A DNA stretch of 64,000 bases from Gimesia algae (GTDB lineage: Bacteria > Planctomycetota > Planctomycetia > Planctomycetales > Planctomycetaceae). Under the pieces are notes generated by a model that was not told the origin of the DNA, made no database searches, and saw only the letters and a list, made by a program, of their open reading frames with translations. A program made the position numbers and the translations under genes. The DNA is taken from positions 6,214,357 through 6,278,356 of the forward strand of contig NZ_CP036343.1 in the NCBI RefSeq assembly GCF_007746795.1, given 5' to 3'. Position 1 is the first letter of the stretch, and every line of letters starts with the position of its first letter. Shown piece after piece: positions 47,869 to 57,033 of this stretch.

Positions 47869-49245
47869 TTACTTATTTCTTTCAGCTTCGTACACATCCA
47901 GCACCACTTGCATCCGCTCCTTCTGTTCGGGAGTCACTTCGAATTTCTGTTCCGGACTGCTTTCGTGATGGACGGTCGCGCTGGGGGCGGCGATCATCGC
48001 GCGGAGCATTGGAATTTGATCGGGCGTCAGCGGTGCATCTACCCAGAGCCAGCCCTGCTTATCTCGCTTTCGTCTGATTTCCTGTTCTGCCAGACTGGTA
48101 TCTTCTAATTGAATCAGTTCTGCTTCTTTAAAATTAAGAGAGATTCCATACTGAAACGCACGGCTGACGATTTTTTTCTGTTCGGTAGTTAAATTGGCAA
48201 AATGTAACTTGATTGCTTTGCGTGCTTCATCAGACAGTCTGAACTGATTTCGAACCAGGACATTTCGCGAATTCGCCAGCCGATCTTTTCGCTGCACTAA
48301 TCGCTGGTGGTTACTTTCTGCTGTCTGGATTTTCTGATTGATTCGCTCCATATCAGCGATCAGAGACAACCGCCGTTGATTGAGTTCCTGATAAGCTTTG
48401 TCCCGACGACTCTGATCATACTTAAACCCCTGAAATTCCTGCTTGTACGCTGCTTCAGCCTGTTGAAATTCCTGATGTTTTTCGTTGAGCCAGTCCTCAG
48501 ATTGAATCAGTAATATTTCCACTTTGACCGGTTCCCATTCAGGACTGCGCAAAGAACCGGCAAAGAACAGTCCCCGCTGATGGGGTGGCACTACTTCAGA
48601 TTGGAAAACGAAGCGACCGCCGGCGGTCGTCACGACAAAGGGACCAGATCTGGTGTGACCGGGAAGTAACTGCGCGATCCGCAAATAAAGTTTCTCAGGG
48701 CGGCCCGCTCTCTCTGTATAATACAATTGAAAATTGTTGGGAGCGTAGCGGGTTGCCGGTGCGTGCTTGTGGCTGATGCGATAGTAAGGCAAAAATGCAC
48801 CATCCAGGCTCGGGACCTTTCTGAGTTTCAGCTTGCGAGCTGCTTCTTCAGATATCGATGGCAGAGTAATCGAAATCTGCTCCCACTTATCCTCTACACG
48901 GCGGATGATTCCCAGACTCAATTGATCCTGATGGGTGATCATGCTCAGTTTCTGATCTGCAGATCGGGGGGACCGCAGATAGCTGCCATTAATCACGCGG
49001 ATCAGATCATTTTCTTTGAGACCAGCCAGAGAAGCACGCGAGTTTGATTCGACCAGTTTCACGATCACCGCACTCTCTGTGCGCGGGGGAAAATCAGGAA
49101 TCTTTGCATTTTCCTCACGGAGCGTTTTTTTAAATTCAAAGACGGTAACCGTCTCAAAACCCATCTCATATTTTTTAGATGGAAACTCTGCCTGAACTGG
49201 AAGTGAACCGATCAGCAACACAGCAACCGTTGTCAGTACTCTCAT
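47869..49245 (-). CDS. Secreted PDZ and coiled-coil protein
   Basis: 458 residues from ATG 49245, with AAAGGG eight bases upstream. A signal peptide (LTTVAVLLIGSLPVQA) is followed by a PDZ-like region at about 60-125 (SRASLAGLKENDLIRVINGSY), a beta-rich middle part, and a coiled coil at about 260-345 (NEKHQEFQQAEAAYKQEF). A helical end follows. It probably acts in the periplasm as a scaffold. The precise function is unknown. Confidence 0.65.
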   Translation of the reverse strand: MRVLTTVAVLLIGSLPVQAEFPSKKYEMGFETVTVFEFKKTLREENAKIPDFPPRTESAVIVKLVESNSRASLAGLKENDLIRVINGSYLRSPRSADQKLSMITHQDQLSLGIIRRVEDKWEQISITLPSISEEAARKLKLRKVPSLDGAFLPYYRISHKHAPATRYAPNNFQLYYTERAGRPEKLYLRIAQLLPGHTRSGPFVVTTAGGRFVFQSEVVPPHQRGLFFAGSLRSPEWEPVKVEILLIQSEDWLNEKHQEFQQAEAAYKQEFQGFKYDQSRRDKAYQELNQRRLSLIADMERINQKIQTAESNHQRLVQRKDRLANSRNVLVRNQFRLSDEARKAIKLHFANLTTEQKKIVSRAFQYGISLNFKEAELIQLEDTSLAEQEIRRKRDKQGWLWVDAPLTPDQIPMLRAMIAAPSATVHHESSPEQKFEVTPEQKERMQVVLDVYEAERNK

Positions 49246-49328
49246 CAATCTGGCCCTTTATCAAATACGACACAGCAAAACATGGGTTCACCATAGAGAC
49301 AAACAGGCACACATTCAAGTTGCCCCAT

Positions 49329-49357
49329 AAAAAAAGACAGCCCCGAAGGACTGCCTT
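49329..49357 (-). terminator. Rho-independent terminator of glgC
   Basis: On the minus strand a ten-base-pair stem with a C(TTCG)G loop (AAGGCAGTCC, TTCG, GGGCTGTCTT) runs into a T7 tract, 31 bases after the glgC stop. Confidence 0.88.
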
Positions 49358-49387
49358 TCTGATGGTTCATATTAAATGAGTGGTACT

Positions 49388-50671
49388 TTACAGCTTCCAC
49401 CCATCCGCCAGCACGGTACCCTTCGGCACCACGATAATTCCATCGCGAATTAAGACATCAGTGTGATCAAAGTCCTGTTCGCTGTGGCCGTTGGGTTCGA
49501 TGCGGGCGTTTTTGCCGACGCGGCAGTTTTTGTCTACGATCGCGCCGTCAATATAAGCACCGTCGCCGATGCCGATTGCCGGGCGGTCGTCGTTTTCCAG
49601 CGTCTCTTTGCATTCGTCCTGGTAGTAGTCGGCTCCCATGATCACCGAATTGCGAATCGTCACGTTTTTGCCAATGCGGCACCGCAGGCCGATCACACTG
49701 TTTTCGATCACGGCTCCTTCATCGATTTCACATCCGTCGGCAATCAGGCTGCGTTTGATCGTCACGCCTTCACAGCGCGTCGGGGGTAAAAATCGAGGAC
49801 GTGAATAGATGGGAGACTTCTCAACCACAAAATCGAAAGGCGGGTCGGGATGCGCCAGCGCCAGGTTCGCATCATAAAATGAGCGGATCGTCCCGATATC
49901 TTCCCAGTAGCCGTCGAACAAATGCGCGTGCACTTTGTGCGTGCGAATCGACATCGGGAAGATTTCTTTGCCGAAATCTTCATAGTCGGTCTTCTTCAAC
50001 AGATCCACCAGCAGATCGCGGTTGAACAGATAAATACCCATGCTGGCCAGACAGTCGCGGCCGCGGCTTTCGATCCCCTGCTGGTCGATCCACTCGGGAG
50101 GGGTGCGGACCATTTTCAGTTCTTCTTCGGTCTGCGGTTTTTCCAGGAAGCCTTTCACACGCCCGGAGTCATCCACCCGCATGATCCCGAACGCAGCCGC
50201 CTGTTCGCTGGAGAGGGGCACAGTCGCGATAGTCACGTCGGCCTTCGCCTTAATATGATTGTCGAGCATTTCGGCATAGTCCATCCGATACAGTTGATCG
50301 CCGGAAAGGATCAGCACATAATCGATGTCCGCCTGTTCGATACAGCGAATATTCTTGCGGACGGCGTCCGCGGTTCCCTGGTACCAGTCGGTCCCTTCCA
50401 TCGTCTGCTGGGCCGCCAGGATTTCCACAAAGCCGTTTCCAAAGGAATCGAACTTATAGGTCTGGCGAATATGGCGATGCAGACTGACTGAGTTGAACTG
50501 CGTCAGCAAATAGATGCGGCACAGTTCGCTGTTGATGCAATTGGATATTGGAATATCAATCAGCCGATATTTTCCTGCCAGCGGCACGGCCGGTTTGGAG
50601 CGAAATTGCGTGAGTGGAAACAGACGGGTGCCCTTGCCTCCGCCGAGAATGAGGCTGACCACATTTTTCAT
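49388..50671 (-). CDS. glgC: Glucose-1-phosphate adenylyltransferase
   Basis: 427 residues from ATG 50671; the frame extends ten codons further without support. The N-terminal nucleotidyltransferase domain has LGGGKGTRLFPLT, SKPAVPLAGKYRLID, WYQGTADAVRKN, and LSGDQLYRMDY. The C-terminal left-handed beta-helix carries hexapeptide-like turns (CEIDEGAVIENSVIGLRCRI). It makes ADP-glucose for glycogen. The allosteric Arg/Lys sites of the family are mostly preserved around the first 50 residues. No other glg gene is adjacent. Confidence 0.94.
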   Translation of the reverse strand: MKNVVSLILGGGKGTRLFPLTQFRSKPAVPLAGKYRLIDIPISNCINSELCRIYLLTQFNSVSLHRHIRQTYKFDSFGNGFVEILAAQQTMEGTDWYQGTADAVRKNIRCIEQADIDYVLILSGDQLYRMDYAEMLDNHIKAKADVTIATVPLSSEQAAAFGIMRVDDSGRVKGFLEKPQTEEELKMVRTPPEWIDQQGIESRGRDCLASMGIYLFNRDLLVDLLKKTDYEDFGKEIFPMSIRTHKVHAHLFDGYWEDIGTIRSFYDANLALAHPDPPFDFVVEKSPIYSRPRFLPPTRCEGVTIKRSLIADGCEIDEGAVIENSVIGLRCRIGKNVTIRNSVIMGADYYQDECKETLENDDRPAIGIGDGAYIDGAIVDKNCRVGKNARIEPNGHSEQDFDHTDVLIRDGIIVVPKGTVLADGWKL

Positions 50672-50991
50672 AGCGTATTCCGATTCTAGTGCCAGATGCA
50701 CCTTATAGCGTGAGTTCGTACACTTTTGTTAGCAAACTTAATGAAGGGTTGAATGAGGGACAACAGTCTTGCTTAGCTGCTTCATGTTACTCAGATTGTT
50801 GTACGTAAGCCAGTTGATAATGCGGTGTACTCTGTGGGTCAGACAAATTTTCTGACCAATTTCAAATCTGTATTGATCAGGCAGATTAGGAGAATCTCGG
50901 ACTGTGATCTGCTGAAAGGGACCGTTAAGATAGTATCAATTCTTCATCCACTATTATTTTCCTGCCAACTGTCTCGCCGAGGGGTGTCATC
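50672..50991. other. Intergenic region between divergent glgC and the cytochrome gene
   Basis: 320 bases that must hold two promoters. I see no repeat or RNA gene that I can defend. Confidence 0.4.
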
Positions 50992-53900
50992 TTGTCGCAT
51001 GTCTTCTGTCTAAAATTGTCACTGCTGCCCCGTTGTGTTTTGCTGATCGCATTCGTCTGTTCAGCTACCCTGCTGCCTCGAACGGTCTTTAGTGAAACAC
51101 CCTACACGCCTGCGATTGCGGAGGCTTCCAAAGAAGGCGAACAGGCGATCCAGGGCTTCCGTGTTCCCGAAGGCATGCACGTCAGCCTGTTTGCCGCGGA
51201 ACCCCTGCTGGCCAATCCGGTCGCCTTCTGTATTGATGAACAGGGTCGGTTCTACGTCGCCGAAACGTTCCGGCAGGGAAAAGGAGTCGAAGATAACCGG
51301 GGACACATGAACTGGCTGCACGACGATCTGGCGGCAGAAACCATTGAAGATCGGCTGGACTACTTCAAAAAACATCTGAAAGACAACGTCAAAGATTATG
51401 CACTCGAACACGACCGCATCCGGCTGGTGGAAGACCGCGATGGTGACGGCAAAGCCGACCATGCGAGTGTCTTTGCGGATGGATTCAATCATATCGAAGA
51501 CGGAACCGGCGCGGGTGTGCTGGCCCGGGACGGTTATGTCTATTACACCTGCATCCCGCATGTCTGGAAACTGAGCGACACCGCCAATGAAGGCAAAGCC
51601 ACATTGCGGGAAAAACTGAGCAGCGGTTACGGGATTCGCGTCGCCTTTCGCGGACACGACCTGCACGGTCTGGAACTGGGCCCCGACGGACGCCTGTACT
51701 TCAGTATCGGCGACCGGGGATATAACGTCACTACGAAAGAGGGCAAACACCTGTTCCGACCGGATACGGGAGCCGTCTTCCGTTGTAACCTGGACGGGAC
51801 CGAACTGGAAGAATTCGCTTACGGCCTCCGCAACCCACAGGAACTGGCATTCGACGATTACGGTAATCTCTTCACCGGCGATAACAACTCAGACTCTGGT
51901 GACAAAGCCCGCTGGGTCTACGTCGTCGAAGGCGGGGACACCGGCTGGCGGATGTATTACCAGTACCTCAGCGACCGCGGTCCCTTCAACCGGGAAAAGA
52001 TCTGGCATCCCGCCCATGCAGGACAACCCGCCTACATGGTCCCCCCGATTGTTAATCTCGCGGACGGCCCTTCCGGACTGACCCATTATCCGGGAGTGGG
52101 ACTTTCTGATCGCTACAAGGATCACTTTTTCCTCGCCGACTTCCGAGGCACACCTTCGAAAAGCGGCATTCGTTCTTTCGCTGTCAAACCCAAAGGGGCG
52201 TCGTTCGAACTGACTGACTCGCATGAATTCATCTGGCAGATCCTGGCCACCGATCTGGACTTCGGCTATGACGGCAGTCTGTATGTCAGCGACTGGGTCA
52301 ATGGCTGGAACGGTCTGGGAAAAGGCCGTATCTATGAGTTTACAGATACCGAGCATGCCAGAGCCGCTCGAGCAGCGCATTCAGCGGAACTGATGAAACA
52401 GGGTTTCTCCACACGTTCCACAGAGGAACTGACAAAGCTGCTGACACACGTCGATCAGCGTATTCGTATGGAAGCCCAGTTCGCGCTGGTCAATCAGAAT
52501 GCACTGGAGGCCCTGCAGAAGGTCGCGCTCACTTCAACAGATCAGTTGGCCCGCCTGCATGCGATCTGGGGCATTGGTCAACTGAGCCGCAAAACCAGTG
52601 CGGCGGTCGCAGGTATTCAAAGTCTGCTCAACAACAGTGACAGCGAAGTGCAGTGTCAGACTGCCAAAGTCATCGGCGAAGCCGGGTTCACCACGGCCAC
52701 ACCTGCTTTAATCGAACTGCTCAAAAACCCGCATGCCCGCGTGCAATACTTTGCAGCCGTCGCGCTGGGAAAACTGCAGGAACAGACAGCTATCTCTCCG
52801 TTGTTCGAACTGCTCAAGCAAAATAACAATGCCGACCCGATGCTGCGTCACGCAGCCATCCTCGCTTTGACCCGCATCGGAAATACGGACGCGCTGATCG
52901 CTGCCACAAATCACGATTCCGCCGCAGTGCGACTGGCGGCGGTGGTTGCCTTGCGACGACTGCAGCGAAAAGAAGTCGGTTTATTCCTGCAGGACTCTGA
53001 CCCGCTGGTGGTGCTCGAAGCGGCCCGCGCCATCAATGATGAACCGATTCCGGACGCGCTGGCAGATCTGGCCGCCGTTTCGATTACCGCCGACATGACT
53101 GACGCCCTGCTGCGACGTGTGATGAATGCCAATTTCAGAATGGGAACTGCGGAGAACGCGCTCACCGTCGCCAAAATCGCTGCCGACAGCAAAGTGCCCG
53201 AAGCACTGAGGCTGGAAGCGATTGAAGAACTCAACCAGTGGAACGAACCCGCGCCGCTGGATCGCGTGCTGGGACGCTGGCAGCCGATTGAAAACCGGTC
53301 ATCTATCGAACTGACGGGCATCGTTGGTCCCATCGTGCCTGACCTGTTCCAGAGCTCTGAAAAGATAAAGGAAGCAGGCACGGGACTGGCTGCGAAGTAC
53401 GGCATTAAGGAAGCGGCGCCCATGCTGGCGGAAATGGTTGTCGACACCAAACGCCCCGTTGATGTACGGATTGCTTCGCTGAACGCCTTGGATCAACTCG
53501 GCTATGCCCGTATCGCGGATGTCGCAAAGACGGCGATTCAAGATCAAAAGCCGGCGCTCCGCGTCACCGGTCGCAAAGTCCTCGCGAGACACGATCCCCA
53601 GGCAGCGTTGCCCGCGCTCGAACAGGCCATTCAAAACGGAAGCACCATCGAGAAACAGGGAGCCCTCGCCACACTGGCGGAGATGCCGCTGCCCGCAGCA
53701 ACCGATGTTCTGGCGCGCTGGATGCAGCAGTTGGTCCAGCAGCAGGTACCCGCAGAAATTCAACTCGACCTGCTGAAAGCAGCGACACAGAAACAGTCTC
53801 CCGAACTCGATCAACTGATCGCAGAGTTTGATAAGAAACGTCCGCAGGATGACCCGATTGGCGGTTTTATGGAAACGCTGTCAGGCGGCAATGCTTCGCG

Positions 53901-54339
53901 TGGGCGTGAGATTTTTTATGGTCGCAGCGATACGTCGTGCCGTCGCTGTCATATGATCAAGAATAACGGAGGCGAAGTCGGCCCGGACCTGTCAGGAATT
54001 GGCATCGACAAAGACCGCCGTTATCTGCTGGAAGCCATTGTCGCCCCCAATAAAGCGATTGCGAAAGGATTTGAAACCGCAGTCCTGGCGATGCTGGATG
54101 GTAAAGTTCTCGTCGGCATTATTCGTAAAGAGACCGATACAGAACTGGAACTGATGGACGCCAAAGGAACGGTCATTCGGGTCGTGAAAGACGACATCGA
54201 TGAACGGGCCTCAGGAAAATCGGCGATGCCGGAAGAAATTGTCAAACAGCTCAGTAAAGACGACCTGCGCGATCTGGTGGAATTCCTCAGTCAGCAAAAA
54301 CAGAAACAGAAAGCCAAGGCTACAAAACATGAAGGATAA
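50992..54339 (+). CDS. PVC-type beta-propeller / HEAT-repeat / cytochrome c protein
   Basis: 1115 residues. The start is TTG at 50992 with GAGGGG seven bases upstream. A signal peptide ends near residue 34. Residues about 50-460 form a glucose/sorbosone-dehydrogenase-like propeller of the planctomycete type (GFRVPEGMHVSLFAAEPLL, then LGPDGRLYFSIGDRGYN). Residues about 470-940 are HEAT repeats. The C-terminus carries a single haem-c site, C983-R-R-C-H987, in a short cytochrome domain. Exported. It probably transfers electrons from an unknown substrate. It is a typical large protein of planctomycetes and is here a single gene. Confidence 0.9.
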   Translation: MSHVFCLKLSLLPRCVLLIAFVCSATLLPRTVFSETPYTPAIAEASKEGEQAIQGFRVPEGMHVSLFAAEPLLANPVAFCIDEQGRFYVAETFRQGKGVEDNRGHMNWLHDDLAAETIEDRLDYFKKHLKDNVKDYALEHDRIRLVEDRDGDGKADHASVFADGFNHIEDGTGAGVLARDGYVYYTCIPHVWKLSDTANEGKATLREKLSSGYGIRVAFRGHDLHGLELGPDGRLYFSIGDRGYNVTTKEGKHLFRPDTGAVFRCNLDGTELEEFAYGLRNPQELAFDDYGNLFTGDNNSDSGDKARWVYVVEGGDTGWRMYYQYLSDRGPFNREKIWHPAHAGQPAYMVPPIVNLADGPSGLTHYPGVGLSDRYKDHFFLADFRGTPSKSGIRSFAVKPKGASFELTDSHEFIWQILATDLDFGYDGSLYVSDWVNGWNGLGKGRIYEFTDTEHARAARAAHSAELMKQGFSTRSTEELTKLLTHVDQRIRMEAQFALVNQNALEALQKVALTSTDQLARLHAIWGIGQLSRKTSAAVAGIQSLLNNSDSEVQCQTAKVIGEAGFTTATPALIELLKNPHARVQYFAAVALGKLQEQTAISPLFELLKQNNNADPMLRHAAILALTRIGNTDALIAATNHDSAAVRLAAVVALRRLQRKEVGLFLQDSDPLVVLEAARAINDEPIPDALADLAAVSITADMTDALLRRVMNANFRMGTAENALTVAKIAADSKVPEALRLEAIEELNQWNEPAPLDRVLGRWQPIENRSSIELTGIVGPIVPDLFQSSEKIKEAGTGLAAKYGIKEAAPMLAEMVVDTKRPVDVRIASLNALDQLGYARIADVAKTAIQDQKPALRVTGRKVLARHDPQAALPALEQAIQNGSTIEKQGALATLAEMPLPAATDVLARWMQQLVQQQVPAEIQLDLLKAATQKQSPELDQLIAEFDKKRPQDDPIGGFMETLSGGNASRGREIFYGRSDTSCRRCHMIKNNGGEVGPDLSGIGIDKDRRYLLEAIVAPNKAIAKGFETAVLAMLDGKVLVGIIRKETDTELELMDAKGTVIRVVKDDIDERASGKSAMPEEIVKQLSKDDLRDLVEFLSQQKQKQKAKATKHEG

Positions 54340-54619
54340 GTGACTGTTGTTGTAACGGACGATTAATTATAGAATCGCGTGCTTGTTTTGAGTGGATGTG
54401 CCGACTAAAATACAGGCATAACGAAACAGAGAAACAACCTCTGTCATGTTGATTCAAAATCGTGAGTTGACCCTACAAATATTAAACTGGGGACCCCCGA
54501 GATTCGGCTGCGTGTATATCCGGTATATCCGGCTCACACAACCCGAGTTATCAGGTTCCCACTTTGCAATCACGGGTTCTAATATACCCGCGTATGAATC
54601 ACTTGGCGGAGGTTTTTTT

Positions 54620-55957
54620 ATGGGCTTGTTCGACCGGCAGGAATCCGGGAATCTGGAAAAAGCCAAACCGCTGGCCGCCCGCATGCGTCCCCGCTCCCTT
54701 GACGAATTTGCCGGGCAGTCTCATTTCCTGGGCGAAGGCAAACTGCTGCGTCGCATTCTGGCCGCCGACCGTATTGGCTCACTGATCTTTTATGGATCTC
54801 CCGGCACTGGGAAAACGTCGCTGGCCGAATTGATCGCCCGTCAATCCAACCGTCGTTTTGAAGCATTAAACGCGGCTTCCGCCGGCATCAAAGAAGTACG
54901 TGCGGCGCTCGACCGGGCCCGTGACGAACTGGCGACTGGCGGCAAACAGACGATTCTGTTCATCGACGAACTGCATCACTTCAGCAAAGTCCAGCAGGAT
55001 GTCCTGTTGCCTGATGTCGAATCCGGCGTGGTCGCCTTGATCGGCGCAACGACATCGAATCCGTTCTTCTCGCTGGTCTCCGCACTCATCAGCCGCAGCC
55101 AGATTTTTGAATTCCAGCCGCTGACACCCGAAGAAATTCAGACACTGATGCAGCGGGCACTGCAGGACGAAAAACGGGGATTGGCCCGCTATAACGTGAC
55201 TGTGGAACCGGAGGCCATTGATTTTCTGATTGAGGTCTGTGATGGTGATGCGCGGCGGTCTTTGAATGCGTTGGAAATCGGCGTGCTCTCACTGCATGGT
55301 TCAGAACGGGTTTTTGATCTGGAAGTCGCACAGGAGTCAATACAGAAAAAGGCGATCCAGTACGACCAGGATGGCGACGCGCATTACGATTCCGCTTCCG
55401 CATTGATTAAAAGCATGCGCGGCAGTGATCCGGATGCTGCTTTATACTGGCTGGCGCGGATGATTGAAGCCGGTGAAGATCCGCGGTTCCTGGCCTGCCG
55501 CATCGTGATTGCCGCCTCGGAAGATGTCGGCAATGCCGATCCGACCGCACTGACTTTGGCGATGTCCGTATTTAATGCGATTGAGAAGATCGGGATGCCC
55601 GAAGGTCGGATTCTGCTGGCGCAGGCGGTCACTTATATCGCCACGGCTCCCAAGTCGAATGCGTCTTATATCGCCATTGATGAAGCCCTCGAAGATGTAC
55701 GCAACAAGTCACTGCTGCCGGTTCCCATTCATCTGAAAGACTCGCACTACTCAGGCGCTTCGCAACTGGGACACGGAGAAGGCTACCAATATGCCCACGC
55801 CGCGGAAGAAGGCTGGGTGGATCAGGATTACCTGGGAGTCGAAAAAGAGTACTACCGACCGGTCGAGCGAGGTTATGAGGTGACGATCCGTAAACGCCTC
55901 GAAGTCTTCAAACAGCGGCGCAAAAAAACAGGAACGGATGAAGACATCCGTTCCTGA
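54620..55957 (+). CDS. rarA: Replication-associated recombination protein A
   Basis: 445 residues from ATG 54620, with GGAGG seven bases upstream; the 58 upstream codons in the same frame lack any match. A RarA/MgsA/WRNIP1 family AAA+ clamp-loader-like ATPase: MRPRSLDEFAGQSHFLGEG, P-loop GSPGTGKT (59-66), Walker B ILFIDELHHF, sensor GATTSNPFFSL. The C-terminal tetramerisation part contains the YDQDGDAHYDSASALIKSMRG signature. It acts on stalled forks and recombination. The last codons coincide with a strong hairpin that serves the convergent gene. Confidence 0.95.
   Translation: MGLFDRQESGNLEKAKPLAARMRPRSLDEFAGQSHFLGEGKLLRRILAADRIGSLIFYGSPGTGKTSLAELIARQSNRRFEALNAASAGIKEVRAALDRARDELATGGKQTILFIDELHHFSKVQQDVLLPDVESGVVALIGATTSNPFFSLVSALISRSQIFEFQPLTPEEIQTLMQRALQDEKRGLARYNVTVEPEAIDFLIEVCDGDARRSLNALEIGVLSLHGSERVFDLEVAQESIQKKAIQYDQDGDAHYDSASALIKSMRGSDPDAALYWLARMIEAGEDPRFLACRIVIAASEDVGNADPTALTLAMSVFNAIEKIGMPEGRILLAQAVTYIATAPKSNASYIAIDEALEDVRNKSLLPVPIHLKDSHYSGASQLGHGEGYQYAHAAEEGWVDQDYLGVEKEYYRPVERGYEVTIRKRLEVFKQRRKKTGTDEDIRS
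55919..55956 (-). terminator. Terminator of the convergent unknown gene, inside the rarA coding end
   Basis: A perfect 12-base-pair stem (CAGGAACGGATG at 55929-55940 with CATCCGTTCCTG at 55945-55956, loop AAGA on the plus strand). On the minus strand it is followed by T7. It lies 28 bases after the stop of the minus-strand gene, within the last nine codons of rarA. Confidence 0.85.
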
Positions 55958-55983
55958 CCCCCTCAGTGCATCTCGCCGACAAA

Positions 55984-56628
55984 TCAGCAGAGTGGCTGCT
56001 GTTTCAAACCGACGATTGTGATCGTCTTGGCAACTTCGCGTTCCTGCAGCAACCCTTCCAGATTGGGCATGAAGTCCACCGACATATACCACTGCATCAG
56101 AACATCAAACATGGGCTCGATCGATTCTTCATCAATCCCAAATTCTTCTTTCATCGGCAGTGCTTCTTCGGGTGACATATCCTGGAACTGACTGATCAGC
56201 AGGAAGTCACCTTCGTTGGACAGATTCAGGTGCAGGTTACGGATTTCGGATGAAAGGAAATGATCCACGGAAATGTGCACGTCCAATGGCCCCCCCGCCA
56301 GGTAACGACGTGCTTCTTCCGGTTGTTCATCAATAATGCGTGCCGCTGTTTCACAGACAGCATACACCACACTTTCATCGACAAGGTCGCCTTCGACGTT
56401 TTCACTGGCCAGATGCTTGGCCCAGGTGACAGATAACAGATCCAGTTGCACGTGTGGCGGGACACTTCGCAGAAACGGGACTTCGGTCAGAAAACCGAAC
56501 GAATCAAACGGGTCATCGCCCACCTGCTTTGCCAGAGCGATTCGCTCCAGAGTATCCATGAACGCAATCCGGAATGCGATGTAGCTTAGGAATGTTTGTG
56601 GCAGGACGTCTTTGGAAATTGTTAGCAT
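55984..56628 (-). CDS. Protein of unknown function
   Basis: 214 residues from ATG 56628; the frame is open to GTG 56688, and neither start has a clear ribosome-binding site. It is soluble and acidic, mostly helical (LERIALAKQVGDDPFDSFGF, then MKEEFGIDEESIEPMFDV). No signal peptide or known motif. Ends in the strong terminator that overlaps rarA. Confidence 0.6.
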   Translation of the reverse strand: MLTISKDVLPQTFLSYIAFRIAFMDTLERIALAKQVGDDPFDSFGFLTEVPFLRSVPPHVQLDLLSVTWAKHLASENVEGDLVDESVVYAVCETAARIIDEQPEEARRYLAGGPLDVHISVDHFLSSEIRNLHLNLSNEGDFLLISQFQDMSPEEALPMKEEFGIDEESIEPMFDVLMQWYMSVDFMPNLEGLLQEREVAKTITIVGLKQQPLC

Positions 56629-57033
56629 GATGATAATCGCTTGGCAAAAGTTGTAAATCTCAGATGCTTCAGGCAGTGCGTCATTCACGCTTCTGACACT
56701 GTCCTGAAATCAGTTACACTTGGTAAGTGACAGGTATTACTTTGCCAGACAGGTATCCCAAACACAATAAAAAAGTTTTGAAATCATATTGAAAAATAAT
56801 GGATTGATTAAAGTGCATGACTCTCTGTCAACACTGTAAAACAGGGCCTATATTACTCATCAAGCCACATTTCGTCCAAAGTGTGTAACCGATAATTTTT
56901 CTCTGACTGTTATAATCATTACAGCACTAAAGTCGTTGGTCAGATTGTAGGAATCAGCACCATTCTAAATCCGTTTAAACCATTTGATCGATACGTTTTC
57001 CAGCGCAAACTGCAGGCTGATTTTCACCAAAAT
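56629..57033. other. Intergenic region, AT-rich
   Basis: About 400 bases between two minus-strand genes. It contains a TATAAT box on the plus strand near 56910 with no matching -35 and no gene behind it. Nothing else is recognised. Confidence 0.35.

Noticed and set aside
54511-54532. Tandem nine-base repeat GTATATCCG upstream of rarA
   Set aside because: Only two units with no flanking structure; too short to claim a function.
56890-56920. TATAAT box on the plus strand in the gap at 56629-57033
   Set aside because: No -35 element at proper distance and no plus-strand gene follows for several kilobases.
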